Assembly: GCA_028819565.1 (NCBI GenBank)
Contig: JAPPLD010000002.1
Location: 1-36,710, forward strand
DNA: 36,710 bases
Origin: Gammaproteobacteria bacterium
Lineage (GTDB): Bacteria; Pseudomonadota; Gammaproteobacteria; Poriferisulfidales; Poriferisulfidaceae
Direction: 5' to 3'
Made by a program: the position numbers and the translations under genes. The notes below the pieces were generated by a model, which worked only from the letters and a program-made list of their open reading frames with translations, did not search any database and was not told the DNA's origin. Of this stretch, positions 10,501 through 18,193 are shown in pieces. Positions within the stretch are counted from its first letter, which is position 1. The number at the start of each line of letters is the position of its first letter.

Positions 10501-10743
10501 GCCCGGATCAATATATTGTTGACTGGCGGTGCTAAATGCGTTTTCCCACCATGAAGCTTCGACTCTTCCTCCTCGCAATCTACATAGGGTTTGGTCAAAG
10601 ATCAACTCCATTTGACTTCGAGAATGTTGAAAGGGTGCTTGCCCGGCTTGTCGTTCTGTGTGCAAGCGATTCAGAAACCCGAAGACACGTCCGAATGATT
10701 TAACTAGCCACGTCACTAGCACCGAGGTAGAGAAGTCAGACAT
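4525..10743 (-). CDS. Giant helical-repeat protein with two central PIN-nuclease-like segments
   Basis: A 2072-residue protein I do not recognise by name. Residues ~1-900 and ~1300-2072 are almost entirely helical with TPR-like spacing (for example PENAHNYVVCL, QALFHVGRFADSR). In the middle, two stretches resemble PIN RNase domains. The first (about 910-1060) opens with a strand-Asp motif VVGLDITSIVILF followed by IAPETLRFL. The second (about 1085-1255) has IFIDRLALSYL, IQIHANVLADME and ACDTYDVLCSDDRYIND, the last resembling the PIN C-terminal acidic motif, then IPIVCTLDIL and a FVFVPF strand. A short beta-rich segment lies near 1560-1610. No membrane segment or signal peptide is seen. It is AT-rich and sits beside a restriction-modification pair downstream of ihfB, a typical defence-island setting. 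RNase activity and anti-phage function are inferences. The ATG at 10741-10743 has no strong Shine-Dalgarno sequence. Confidence 0.8.
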   Translation of the reverse strand: MSDFSTSVLVTWLVKSFGRVFGFLNRLHTERQAGQAPFQHSRSQMELIFDQTLCRLRGGRVEASWWENAFSTASQQYIDPGFLKKPAVQDWLTEDQVVRDLFLLAQNRISNIDEDPEAYARLVTSYSKFTGEIDQNAYLPIRAIVFILEQGYMSEIPDNQLANVGISQSIFQNLSARFDRLEEGLRHTENPITQKNQTEQACQALSKILVSRPFNPPKARQDIQKLWQQINEGNLSLIDHHTKLNISYWTARLCASDPETLPISQQILVELKQADVNWNLSIVDALLADTSGDTDNALHILRDQNDAESRSVFLIILTQSKELQDVLTWYGEENACNDPLFFTAIGWINWAINMAKANKWKEAIQQLVKVESPELEMPALRFIEGIVNAAMLLPEEMRSMTLEKVPVYKDVTLNLGAEIAIHHARATTCFEFAHENLTNVVDHELDQFITDWRLWLRLMNPDTEASKSVRQEISKKMEDGKQAANLMMFAWAFNITISEEPLRRYLERRKQFGGLDDRDFLAEFLLAETSKTPHDLLIYIEQNEARLKQIIPPVVVTGINIETLVEDSQIKKARKVLEGNQDNLDEESVHRLTAIIEAGEGKDIRPQLENNYHKTNSLVDLQNLIEHLRRVNDHKALRPLLHELFQRHSTPENAHNYVVCLTKHPFADYKEIIKFLGANPNVLSQTDDLKAVKAQALFHVGRFADSRVANDSLLHQRTQPNDLLLDVDLAIATGEWERIPEIVNREWSRRGSHTPETLMSLAQLAGQFNQNTERALQLSRLAAQKAPDNPHILMATYALHMQLGRDDEIDPDWLAHALEFSSPGKGPLWQINLPDLIESIPQHREHIRAAERQWLEGEIPTSFATNLFNEPLLRLLIAIPNQNRVELDGRRRTVLPAFAGRRNSVEFQKGWVVGLDITSIVILFYLGLLEQAIETFEHVKIAPETLRFLASEKNRIRFHQPSQIKAAKELQKLARLNHIQVVSDSKTPPTNVTSEMGFELASLLQQAKSVNGKVVCTLPIYKAGSLMNKEADVNEYEDQIVSTIDFCIALQNAGRVGEDDYSRIMSFLRSQGQIEHTDDPLSILNETIFIDRLALSYLQSSSVLQSASTSGLDIQIHANVLADMEILIQAEDASDLLMEKVENIRGILRDTIDSGTVAFLPHNLNQEENLEDFDIQSHATASLLAACDTYDVLCSDDRYINDRLTIKTDDTEAIPIVCTLDILQHLVSCKCLSETDHWNMRHKLRQGGFVFVPFEAAELMHWIKAATYDEMGLKETAELRIIRQTTAQTNYLGLANLQETLALSSDITSACTTTIRSLWSEESVPIEQAIALSDWIWHYLMIVAALARQHAEQDVYWNRLRATVVNRIATLYTPTHSSSEERQTSYANWINKSVLTSFWLANEDLIEETVETACNAVLSLAGDQANQYGYWFLKCLPETLRRIVFEKPDLSKPFGLLARKTFNLGADISLTDIDLFVAAKKVLSKDQSRVTLEPNGIKVSVSLDNEDGSIVLEWQSTNSENHRAKIPDFFLLSADPEARTTTLRNLIKRLGPTAPDFHHLVQKAQTHELDYDELSSIFEETHNGVAAAQRELNNKILNNFSVKDLIPDSLSYFERFVGPTPDEEAPDSYISGSLAKYRKALLVKDLKAGLDICCLGALRDDLMPGQWLQSIDNDTLWDALSSCDVQNNPFSLLGALDVALYRQDDVRFQEFSTNAISQLTDDKFGQDENSNIWEVLTVFANLIHNRINVLENGPNYPSYWKRMCAWMQAGLIVRILIEHSSEYDINSLQEWANKGMTPGGLYMAFFDAREEPMLSVQQTLRNEVLNHLLKLVSRHKTEGRKIPGLHDIDKALDQCKSGGQSFTPNLPGLLEGHRRPSPPVPNTLLEELGLRGTQNLESFPWSGMVTVSQSFSLGEAELEYARQAVNLTIKDVAPSNFSKKLECLNLASIVALTSGDRILADSVGNGIIRLAEDIPEIDKISQMLVILLHAAATYSERELWLEWLEKKLVDFAERLPSDPKDFLQLFLFHLSAMEITLPLRSWFHLRAKSITLAGLDVEKPTKSIADLKKKSG

Positions 10744-11131
10744 TTATTTTTATCGCACCCCGAAACTTATTATCTAGTTTTTCCGTGAAGACCTTTTGAG
10801 AAATTTCAGCGTGTTATACATTTATTCCACTTATCTTTTCGTAAGTCAATTTTGCAGCAAGTTGCTTAGATAAGACTATTTCTCGACAAACTGTTCCAAT
10901 CCAATCCTTTGCCATACTTTGGAAGGGTGTTTTTTTAATTTCTCGCTGCTACCTACTATTTTTTACGTTAGCTTGCACTCCAATGTTTTGATTTAAACAT
11001 CCGAAGTAGGGGTTTTTCGACTATCCAGAGACTATGCTGAATAGACATGACATCACTTCCTCGTCATTCAGAGCGCTGAAAAAAAATTACAGGCTCTATG
11101 TTACAGATTTGGAATGCTCTTAACTATGGAA
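10744..11131. other. AT-rich spacer at the island/operon junction
   Basis: About 390 bases with no supported gene. Base composition changes abruptly at the ihfB stop (11132): GC-rich to the right, AT-rich to the left. It contains the upstream region of the giant gene and the 3' flank of ihfB. An A8 tract at 11079-11086 (T8 on the minus strand) follows ihfB, but I see no convincing hairpin before it, so a terminator is not called. No tRNA, integrase or direct-repeat attachment site is visible. Confidence 0.5.
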
Positions 11132-11446
11132 CTACTGGAATAGGTCGCGCAGTTTTTCGCGCAGGCTCTTGCCGGGCTTGAAGTGAGGCACGTGGCGCGT
11201 GCCCAGCATGACGTGGTCGCCGGTGCGGGGATTGCAGGCCATGCGCGGCTGGCGCTCGCGCAGGCTGAAACTGCCGAAACCACGCAATTCCACCCGGTCG
11301 TTCTGGGCCAGGCCCTCGGCAATATGGTCGAAGACCAGTTTGACCGCCTCGTCCACGTCGCGCGGCGACAGGTGCTTCTGCTTGGTCGTAATGCGATCGA
11401 TCAACTGGCTGCGGTTGATCTGGGAGGCGTTTTCTCGGGCAGGCAT
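11132..11446 (-). CDS. ihfB: Integration host factor subunit beta
   Basis: A 104-residue HU/IHF-family DNA-bending protein. It contains the beta-arm core FGSFSLRERQPRMACNPRTG (about residues 57-76), in which the Pro of the arm tip intercalates between base pairs, and the C-terminal PHFKPGKSLREKL typical of IHF-beta rather than HU. It pairs with IHF-alpha, encoded elsewhere, to bend DNA at specific sites in replication, transcription and recombination. It is the last gene of the operon, 14 bases after rpsA, the conserved gammaproteobacterial arrangement. The lapA/lapB genes that often follow are absent; the AT-rich island begins instead. Another reading frame at 11101-11322 is a shadow of this gene. 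Confidence 0.97.
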   Translation of the reverse strand: MPARENASQINRSQLIDRITTKQKHLSPRDVDEAVKLVFDHIAEGLAQNDRVELRGFGSFSLRERQPRMACNPRTGDHVMLGTRHVPHFKPGKSLREKLRDLFQ

Positions 11447-11460
11447 GATCGGGTCCAGGC

Positions 11461-13146
11461 TCAGGATTCGTTGCTCTTCCGGCCTACCAGTTTATCGCGA
11501 AGTATGCCGCCCAGCGATTTGCTGATCTTGGGGGCGGCTTCCTTGTACTCCTTGACCGCCTGTTTTTCCTCGGCCTGGTCCTTGGCTCGGACCGACAGGC
11601 TCAGGTGGCGGTTCTTGCGGTCGAACGACTGGATGATCGCCTCCAGGGTGTCGCCGACCTTGACGTGGTTGCGGGCATCTTCCACCGAGTCGTCTGCCAG
11701 TTCGGAGGCCGGAATCGAGCCGGTGATGTGCTCCGCCACCTCCACGGTAATAGTGCGAGGCTCGACTTCGATGACCGTGCAGGAGATGGTCTTGCCCTTG
11801 GGATGCTGTTTGAGCCAGCCTTGAACCGGGTCTTCCGCCAACTGCTTGATGCCGAGCGAGACGCGTTCGCGGTCGACGTCGACGGACAGCACCTTGGCTT
11901 CGATTTCGTTGCCCTTGCGGTACTCGTGGATAACTTGCTCGCCGGGATCGGTCCAGGACAGGTCGGACAGGTGGATCAGGCCATCGATGCCACCGTCCAG
12001 GCCGACGAAGATGCCGAAGTCGGTGATCGATTTGACGGTGCCGGTCACTTGGGCGCCCTTGGTGTACATGGCGGCGAATGCCTCCCAGGGATTGGAGGTG
12101 CACTGCTTCATGCCGAGCGAGATGCGGCGGCGCTCCAGATCGATTTCCAGCACCATCACCTCAACCGTCTCGCCGAGCGTCACCACCCGGGACGGGTTGG
12201 CGTTGCGCGAAGTCCAGTCCATCTCCGAGGCGTGCACCAGGCCCTCGATGCCGTCCTCGATCTCGACGAAGCAGCCGTAATCGGTAATGCTGGTCACCGT
12301 GCCCGGGACCTTGCTGCCGACCTCGTAGCGGTCCATGATGTTCTCCCACGGGTCCTCTGTCAGTTGCTTGATGCCGAGGGAGACCCGGCCGCTTTCCTGG
12401 TCGTAGCTCAGGATCTTGACGTCGATTTCCTGGCCGACTTCCACCACGTCGGACGGATGCTTGATGCGCCGCCAAGCCATGTCGGTAATGTGCAGAAGGC
12501 CATCGACACCACCGAGATCCAAGAAGGCGCCGTATTCGGTCAGGTTCTTGACCGTGCCGCGCACCACGCCGCTCTCGGAGAGCTTCTTCAGCATGGCATC
12601 GCGCTCGGCGCTGTGTTCGGTCTTGAGCACGGCCCGACGGGATACGACCACGTTGTCGCGGCGTCGGTCGATCTTGATGATCTTGAATTCCAGTTCGCGG
12701 TTTTCCAGGTAGGCGGTGTCGCGCACGGGGCGGACGTCGACCAGCGAACCCGGCAGGAAAGCGCGGATCGAGTTGAGGTTGATGGTGAAGCCGCCCTTGA
12801 TCTTGTTGACGATGGTGCCGGTGACGTTGGTGTTTTCCTCGTAGGCTTTCTCCAAGTCGCTCCAGATGCGGATGCGCTTGGCGCGTTCGCGCGACATGCG
12901 GGTCTCGCCGTTGCCGTCCTCGATGGCGTCCAGGGAGACCTCGACGGTGTCGCCGACTTCGACTTCCAACTTGCCGTCGGGGCCGACGAACTGGTCGGCC
13001 GGGATGAAGCATTCGGATTTCAGCCCGGCGCTGACGACGACGGAGTCCGGCCGGATGTCTACAACGGTGCCGTCGATAATCGAGCCGGCCCGCGTCTGCA
13101 GGTGTGCAATATTCTCTTCAAGAAGTTCTGCGAAGGATTCGCTCAT
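11461..13146 (-). CDS. rpsA: 30S ribosomal protein S1
   Basis: A 561-residue protein with six S1 (OB-fold) repeats, the usual length and number for gammaproteobacterial S1. The first two repeats (about 20-170) are the divergent ribosome-binding ones; the later four carry the RNA-binding pattern (for example [30 protein letters not shown] and [32 protein letters not shown]). S1 brings mRNA to the 30S subunit and is needed for translation of structured leaders. The ATG overlaps the cmk stop by 4 bases (ATGA at 13143-13146), so there is no free leader in which the usual S1 autoregulatory hairpins could sit outside coding sequence. A promoter inside cmk is possible but not seen. Confidence 0.98.
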   Translation of the reverse strand: MSESFAELLEENIAHLQTRAGSIIDGTVVDIRPDSVVVSAGLKSECFIPADQFVGPDGKLEVEVGDTVEVSLDAIEDGNGETRMSRERAKRIRIWSDLEKAYEENTNVTGTIVNKIKGGFTINLNSIRAFLPGSLVDVRPVRDTAYLENRELEFKIIKIDRRRDNVVVSRRAVLKTEHSAERDAMLKKLSESGVVRGTVKNLTEYGAFLDLGGVDGLLHITDMAWRRIKHPSDVVEVGQEIDVKILSYDQESGRVSLGIKQLTEDPWENIMDRYEVGSKVPGTVTSITDYGCFVEIEDGIEGLVHASEMDWTSRNANPSRVVTLGETVEVMVLEIDLERRRISLGMKQCTSNPWEAFAAMYTKGAQVTGTVKSITDFGIFVGLDGGIDGLIHLSDLSWTDPGEQVIHEYRKGNEIEAKVLSVDVDRERVSLGIKQLAEDPVQGWLKQHPKGKTISCTVIEVEPRTITVEVAEHITGSIPASELADDSVEDARNHVKVGDTLEAIIQSFDRKNRHLSLSVRAKDQAEEKQAVKEYKEAAPKISKSLGGILRDKLVGRKSNES

Positions 13147-13844
13147 GGATGGGTGCCCTTGTCTGATGGAGTTAATATTCCGGGCAGGCAGGCCCGGGCC
13201 TTTGCATGAACCTCCTCGATCGATTGTTCGCTGGTGTCGATCAGGCAGGCATCGGGAGCCTGAACCAGGGGCGATTCACCCCGCCGCATGTCTTGAAGAT
13301 CACGCTGATTCAACTCGTCGATTAGCGTATTAAGTCTAGCATTGATCCCCATTTCCTCCAACTGATGCTGCCTCCGGCGCGCCCGGACTTCCAGCGAAGC
13401 AATCAGGTGGAACTTCAGGCAGGCGTCCGGAAAAACCACGGTTCCCATGTCACGTCCGTCGGCCACCAACCCGGGCATGCGGCGTGCTGCACGCTGATGA
13501 TCCAGCAGGGCACGGCGGACTTCCGGATGGACCGAGATGCGCGAGGCGACCCGCCCGACTTCCGGAGCCCGAACACGGGTCGTGACGTCGGTTCCATCCA
13601 GCAGGATCCGGATCGATTCCGGCCGGGTCTCGATCTCGACTTGCATGGCTTGGGCGATCCCGCCGCAGGCGACTGCATCGTCGGGGTCCGTGTCCGCCTG
13701 TAGAACGGCCAGCCCGGCGGCGCGGTACAGGGCGCCGGAGTCGAGGTAGTGCCAGCCCAGTTCGTTCGCGAGGTTCCGGGCCAGCGTGCCCTTGCCGGAC
13801 CCGGCCGTGCCGTCGACGGCGATGACGGGAGCGGCCTCAGGCAT
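13143..13844 (-). CDS. cmk: Cytidylate (CMP/dCMP) kinase
   Basis: A 233-residue P-loop kinase that phosphorylates CMP and dCMP with ATP, in the cytosol. The Walker A motif is [10 protein letters not shown] at about residues 11-20. The following [13 protein letters not shown] forms part of the nucleotide-binding site, the [13 protein letters not shown] motif lies at about 127-139, and the lid Arg-rich segment RARRRQ follows. The start [12 protein letters not shown] at 13844 was chosen because homologues begin just before the P-loop; an open frame continues 65 codons upstream inside aroA in another frame and is not credible. It overlaps the aroA end by 8 bases and rpsA by 4. Confidence 0.97.
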   Translation of the reverse strand: MPEAAPVIAVDGTAGSGKGTLARNLANELGWHYLDSGALYRAAGLAVLQADTDPDDAVACGGIAQAMQVEIETRPESIRILLDGTDVTTRVRAPEVGRVASRISVHPEVRRALLDHQRAARRMPGLVADGRDMGTVVFPDACLKFHLIASLEVRARRRQHQLEEMGINARLNTLIDELNQRDLQDMRRGESPLVQAPDACLIDTSEQSIEEVHAKARACLPGILTPSDKGTHP

Positions 13845-15141
13845 CGTGCAGGCGTATTCCGGCCTGACGGGCGAGACCGGGGAATTCGGGGAACGAGGTC
13901 GCCGCCCATTGCGCGCCCTCGACGGTAACCGGTTCCGAGGCTGCCAGCGCGGCAATCGCGAAAGCCATGGCAATACGGTGATCCTGGTGGCTTTGGATCG
14001 TGCCGCCGCCCAGTGGCCCGCCTGTAATCCGGACAGCATCGTCGTCGATCTCCATCGGCACGCCCAGCGTTTTCAGGCCTTCCGCCATGGCGGCGATCCG
14101 ATCGCTTTCCTTGATCCTTAACTCGCTGACCCCGGACAGGGTAGTTACTCCTTCTGCACAGGCGGCAGCCACGCACAGCACCGGAAATTCATCAATGGCA
14201 TTGGCGACCAGATCGGGTCCGATGTCGGCCCCGGTCAACGAACTGCTGCGCACGGTGAGGTCGGCGACCGGCTCCCGGCCGACGGAATCAGCGGCATCAA
14301 GGGTCAAGTCGGCCCCCATTTTCTCTAGGATCTGCAGGATCCCGTCACGCCGCGGGTTGACGCCGATGCCGGGCAGCTTCAACTCAGAGCCCGGTGCGAT
14401 CAAGGCACCGACGATGAAGAAGGCAGCGGCCGACAGGTCGCGCGGGACAGTGATTTTGGCACCGTGCAGGGCCTGTCCGCCTTCGACACAGATTTGCGTG
14501 CCATTCACTTCGCAGTCCGCACCGAACAGTGGCAGCATGCGTTCGGTGTGGTCCCTCGACGGCACCGCTTCCGTCAGGCAGGTGCGGCCTTGGGCCTGAA
14601 GCCCGGCGAGCAGGAGGGCGGATTTGACTTGTGCGCTTGCGACCGGAGTCCCGTGGGTGATTCCCTGCAGGGAGGTGCCGTCGATACGGATCGGCGGGTG
14701 ACCGGAATCGGTCTCGATGCGTGCACCCATCTCCCTCAGGGGGACGGCGACCCGCTCCATGGGCCGCTGCGACAGCGAGGCATCCCCGATCAGTGTGGCG
14801 GGGAAAGGGCGGGCCGCCAGCAGGCCGCACAACAGCCGCATGGCCGTGCCGGAATTCCCAAGATCCAGGGGTGCTTCCGGAGCCGTCAATCCGTCGGGAC
14901 CGCGGCCTTCCACCACCCAGCTTCCGGGCGAGACTTCCCGGATGTCCACGCCCATCTGGGCAAGCGCGTGGGCGGTCGCCCGGCAGTCTTCGCTGTCCAG
15001 GACGCCTTCCAGCCGGCTGGTGCCCTCGGCAAGGGCGGCGATCAGGAAGGCCCGGTGGCTGATGGACTTGTCGCCGGGCAAGGCGAGGGTTCCGCGGACC
15101 TGACCTCCCGGTTCCAGTCGCCAGCCGTCACTCGTGTCCAT
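13837..15141 (-). CDS. aroA: 3-phosphoshikimate 1-carboxyvinyltransferase (EPSP synthase)
   Basis: A 434-residue EPSP synthase joining PEP to shikimate-3-phosphate, the sixth shikimate-pathway step. Visible motifs are LPGDKSISHRAF near residue 20, LGNSGTAMRLL near 95, SAQVKSALLLAGL near 170, RDHTERML near 197 and the late KESDRI (about 340). SAQVK with RDHTER resembles what has been described for class II, often less glyphosate-sensitive, enzymes; that is a family inference. The start MDTSDGW at 15141 was chosen; upstream codons of the open frame lie within tyrA and are not conserved-looking. It overlaps tyrA by 14 bases and cmk by 8. In Pseudomonas, aroA is fused to tyrA; here the two are separate overlapping genes. 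Confidence 0.97.
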   Translation of the reverse strand: MDTSDGWRLEPGGQVRGTLALPGDKSISHRAFLIAALAEGTSRLEGVLDSEDCRATAHALAQMGVDIREVSPGSWVVEGRGPDGLTAPEAPLDLGNSGTAMRLLCGLLAARPFPATLIGDASLSQRPMERVAVPLREMGARIETDSGHPPIRIDGTSLQGITHGTPVASAQVKSALLLAGLQAQGRTCLTEAVPSRDHTERMLPLFGADCEVNGTQICVEGGQALHGAKITVPRDLSAAAFFIVGALIAPGSELKLPGIGVNPRRDGILQILEKMGADLTLDAADSVGREPVADLTVRSSSLTGADIGPDLVANAIDEFPVLCVAAACAEGVTTLSGVSELRIKESDRIAAMAEGLKTLGVPMEIDDDAVRITGGPLGGGTIQSHQDHRIAMAFAIAALAASEPVTVEGAQWAATSFPEFPGLARQAGIRLHDA

Positions 15142-15997
15142 CGGGACGCAAGGTGTCGCGGGTCTTCTTCGCGGTCGTGAACGAGCCCCGCAGCACATCG
15201 GACTGGTCGTTGTGCAGGGCGGCGATCAACTCGCCGATGCGGCCTTGGAATTTCTCCAGGACGGGTGCTAGATGCTCACGGTTGGCTTGGCAGATGTCGA
15301 GCCAAAGTTCCGGATTGCTGGAGGCAATGCGGGTGAAGTCGAGCAGGCCGCCTGCGGCATAGCGTTTCAATTCCTCGGCCGGGAACGTGTCGGTCAGGAC
15401 CTCCATCAGGGCATAGGCGAGCACATGCGGGAGATGGCTGATGCCTGCGAACAGCGCGTCATGCGTATCCGCATCCATGCGCTCGACCTGCGCGCCAAGT
15501 TGCTCCCACATCCAGCAGACCCGGTCGACTTTCCCGGAGTCGGTGCCGCTGACCGGGGTCAGCACCACGCGACGGTCGCGGAACAGGCCGCTGCTGGCAT
15601 GTTGCGCCCCGCTTTTCTCCGTACCGGAAATCGGATGTCCGGGCACGAACCAGGGCGGAACCCGGCCGCACGCTTGCTCGATCTCTTGCAGCACGGGCTT
15701 CTTGATGCTGCCGACATCGGTGACCACCTGGTGTTCGGCAATATGCGGCTCCAGGTTTCGGCAGACCTCGGCAATAGCGGAAGGTGGAGTGGCCAGCACG
15801 ATCAATTCAACCTCTTTGGCCGCAGCCTCGGGGGTCGGGTGGATCGCATCGATCAGGTCGAGGCTGCGCGCTTGCTCCAGCGCCTCCGAGTCCGAATCGT
15901 AGCCGTGGATCGCATGTACGGCACCGGCTGCCCGCAGCCCTGCCGCCATGGATCCGCCGATGTGTCCGACTCCGATCAGCGCGAGAGACGTGCTCAT
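15128..15997 (-). CDS. tyrA: Prephenate/arogenate dehydrogenase
   Basis: A 289-residue NAD(P)-dependent dehydrogenase of the TyrA family converting prephenate (or arogenate) towards tyrosine. The N-terminal Rossmann motif is LALIGVGHIGGSMAAGL, and the substrate-side motif VTDVGSIKKPVL and FVPGHPISGTEKSGAQHA hold the conserved His and Ser/Gly residues (about residues 95-135). There is no chorismate mutase domain, unlike the enterobacterial fused TyrA; that activity lies in PheA here. The start at 15997 gives an ATGA overlap with hisC. An upstream ATG at 16009 would add four residues. It lies between hisC and aroA in the operon. Confidence 0.95.
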   Translation of the reverse strand: MSTSLALIGVGHIGGSMAAGLRAAGAVHAIHGYDSDSEALEQARSLDLIDAIHPTPEAAAKEVELIVLATPPSAIAEVCRNLEPHIAEHQVVTDVGSIKKPVLQEIEQACGRVPPWFVPGHPISGTEKSGAQHASSGLFRDRRVVLTPVSGTDSGKVDRVCWMWEQLGAQVERMDADTHDALFAGISHLPHVLAYALMEVLTDTFPAEELKRYAAGGLLDFTRIASSNPELWLDICQANREHLAPVLEKFQGRIGELIAALHNDQSDVLRGSFTTAKKTRDTLRPDGHE

Positions 15998-17115
15998 GAT
16001 GTCCGCCACGCTTGCAGAGCGCCGATCAGAGTCCGAGTTTCCTCGGCGGTGCCGATGGTGCAGCGCAGCCAGTTTGGCAGTTCATACTCCGGCAATGCAC
16101 GCACCAGAATCCCGCGCTCGCGCAGGAAATCCACCACGGCCCGGGCCTGTTCGCCGAAATCCAGGGTCAGGAAATTGGCATGTGTGCCCAGAGCGCGCAA
16201 TTCAAGCTCGCGTGCCGTCCTCAGTAGCTGTCGCATACCCTGGGCATTGACGGTCCGGCTGTGCGTCACGTGCTCCTCGTCGCCGACGGCGGCCACTGCG
16301 GCCTGTTGCGCCAGCGTGTTGACGTTGAAAGGCTGCCGCACCCGGTTGAGCATCGCAATGACTTCGGGGTGGGCCAGCGCGTAGCCGATGCGCAGACCGG
16401 CCAACCCGAAAATCTTGGAAAACGTCCGGGTCACGATCACCTGCGGGTATTCCAGGAAACGCCCGGCCGCCGGGACCGGATCGCGGTATTCGGCATAGGC
16501 TTCGTCCAGCACGACCAGTACATGAGGCGGCAGCGCCTCGATCAAAGCCCGGATCTCGTCGTCTTCCAGCACGGTGCCGGTCGGGTTGTTCGGGTTGGCG
16601 ATGAACACCACGGTCGTGGTCTCGTCCACGCATTCGAGCAGCGTCTTCGGGTCGTGCCCCAGCGGCTGCTCGTGCTCGACCGGGTATGGGGCCGAAATCC
16701 GTGCCGTGGCGCCTGCCGCCTGCACCACCAGAGGATAGACCACGAAGGCGTGCCGCGCGAACACGGCGCTGCGGCCCGCTTCCAGGTAGGCGCACGCGAC
16801 CAGGTCCAGCAGGTCGGAAGAACCGTTGCCGAAGATCAGGCAGTCGGGCGGGCAGTCGTGCCGGACGCTCAGCGCTTCTCTCAACGCGTGTCCGTCGTTG
16901 TCGGGGTAGCGGGACAGGTTGGCAGGCTCCCTCAGGGCGGCCATCGCCTCGGCGGATGGGCCAAGCGGATTCTCGTTGGAAGCCAGGCGGCAGACCTTCT
17001 CGTCCACGGTGCTGGGCCGGGCGCCGGGCACGTAGGGGGCCAGGCCCTGCACGCAGGGGCGTGCGGCCGCGACGATGTGCCGCAATGCCGCGGCATCGGA
17101 GTTGGGAACGGTCAT
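15994..17115 (-). CDS. hisC: Histidinol-phosphate / aromatic aminotransferase
   Basis: A 373-residue class I/II PLP-dependent aminotransferase of the HisC type. Motifs include LASNENPLGPS (about residues 43-53), IANPNNPTGT, the PLP-contacting DEAYAEY and the Schiff-base lysine in TFSKIFGLAGLRIGYA (Lys about 234). In this aromatic operon it probably transaminates phenylpyruvate and 4-hydroxyphenylpyruvate as well as, or rather than, imidazole-acetol phosphate; the same hisC copy placement is known from Pseudomonas (hisC2). It starts 4 bases after the pheA stop and overlaps tyrA by 4, consistent with co-translation. Whether a second hisC exists elsewhere in the genome cannot be seen. Confidence 0.94.
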   Translation of the reverse strand: MTVPNSDAAALRHIVAAARPCVQGLAPYVPGARPSTVDEKVCRLASNENPLGPSAEAMAALREPANLSRYPDNDGHALREALSVRHDCPPDCLIFGNGSSDLLDLVACAYLEAGRSAVFARHAFVVYPLVVQAAGATARISAPYPVEHEQPLGHDPKTLLECVDETTTVVFIANPNNPTGTVLEDDEIRALIEALPPHVLVVLDEAYAEYRDPVPAAGRFLEYPQVIVTRTFSKIFGLAGLRIGYALAHPEVIAMLNRVRQPFNVNTLAQQAAVAAVGDEEHVTHSRTVNAQGMRQLLRTARELELRALGTHANFLTLDFGEQARAVVDFLRERGILVRALPEYELPNWLRCTIGTAEETRTLIGALQAWRTS

Positions 17116-17119
17116 GAGG

Positions 17120-18193
17120 TCAACCCAATGCGCAGGGATAAGAGCCCAGGATCTTGCAGAATGCGGCAGCCGCGAGCAGTTGTTCCAGTGCCTGTGCCAC
17201 TTCGGGGTCCTTCTGGTGGCCCCGGATGTCGAGGAAGAAGATGTATTCCCAGTTGACGAGGTGCGTGGGGCGCGATTCGATGCGGGTCATGTCGATGCCG
17301 GCCTCGGCTAGCGGGCGCAGCAGCCCGAGCAGCGCGCCGGGCTGATTGCGTGCCGATACCAGCACGCTGGTCTTGTCCTCACCGGACGGCGCTTGGTCGT
17401 GCGGGCCGATCACCAGGAAGCGGGTCCGGTTGTTCGGATTGTCCTCGATGTCTTGAGCCAGGATGTTCAGGTTGTACTGCTCGGCCGCGTCGCGCGAGGC
17501 GATGGCTGCGGTGTCGGGGTGGCTAGCGGCATAGCGGGCGGCGGCAGCGTTGCTGGCGTCGCTGATGCAGTCCAGGCCCGGCAGTTCCCGGTCCAGCCAT
17601 TGCCGGCACTGAGCCAGGGCCTGCGGATGGGCACGCACCTGCCGCAAGGCCGCGCGATCCTCGTCGCGGGCCAGCAGGTGATGATGAACCGCCAGTTCCA
17701 CCTCGCCGGAGACCTTCAGCGGCGACTCTACGAACAGGTCCAGCGTGTGCGCGACGACGCCGTCGGTGGAATTCTCGACTGGCACCACCCCGTACTCGGA
17801 TTGGCCACTTTCCACCACGCGAAACACCTCGGTGATGTTGTCGCGCGGGGTGATTTCCGCGGAATTGCCGAAGTGGCGCAAGGCAGCCTGGTGGGTGAAC
17901 GTGCCTTCCGGACCGAGGTACGCGACCCGGGTCGGGTGTTCCAGCGCCAGACAGGCCGACATGATTTCGCGGAACAGGCGCACCATGCTGTCGTTGGAAA
18001 GGGGACCAGGGTTGGCTTCGCGGATGCGGCGCAAAACCTGCGCTTCGCGCGCAGGGTCGTAGAACGCGCCGCCTGCTTCCTTGGCGCGTGCCGTCTCCAG
18101 CGCCAGCGCCGCACGGCGGCTGATGCGCTCCATGATTTCGGCGTCCAGCGCATCAATCTGCTGCCGGGCCGATTCCAGTTCGTGATTCTTCAT
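17120..18193 (-). CDS. pheA: Bifunctional chorismate mutase / prephenate dehydratase (P-protein)
   Basis: A 357-residue bifunctional enzyme converting chorismate to prephenate and then phenylpyruvate. An AroQ-type chorismate mutase covers about residues 5-85 (RQQIDALDAEIMERISRRAALAL). The dehydratase covers about 92-275, with GPEGTFTHQAAL, VPVENSTDGVV and the catalytic TRF (NNRTRFLVIG). A C-terminal ACT domain at about 290-355 contains the ESRPTH motif that binds phenylalanine, so feedback inhibition is expected. The start [12 protein letters not shown] at 18193 overlaps the serC stop by 4 bases (ATGA); the frame is open for a further 169 codons upstream inside serC but that part reads as an out-of-frame shadow. 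Confidence 0.97.
   Translation of the reverse strand: MKNHELESARQQIDALDAEIMERISRRAALALETARAKEAGGAFYDPAREAQVLRRIREANPGPLSNDSMVRLFREIMSACLALEHPTRVAYLGPEGTFTHQAALRHFGNSAEITPRDNITEVFRVVESGQSEYGVVPVENSTDGVVAHTLDLFVESPLKVSGEVELAVHHHLLARDEDRAALRQVRAHPQALAQCRQWLDRELPGLDCISDASNAAAARYAASHPDTAAIASRDAAEQYNLNILAQDIEDNPNNRTRFLVIGPHDQAPSGEDKTSVLVSARNQPGALLGLLRPLAEAGIDMTRIESRPTHLVNWEYIFFLDIRGHQKDPEVAQALEQLLAAAAFCKILGSYPCALG

Noticed and set aside
11079-11131. Rho-independent terminator after ihfB at the T8 tract
   Set aside because: The T-run is present on the minus strand, but no stable GC-rich hairpin directly precedes it.
11605-13209. 534-codon plus-strand frame antisense to rpsA, and the 871-codon frame antisense to gyrA (19250-21865)
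   Set aside because: Long antisense frames are expected opposite GC-rich genes; their composition is that of reverse-strand shadows (rich in Gly, Asp, Val, His, Gln) and the sense genes are unambiguous.
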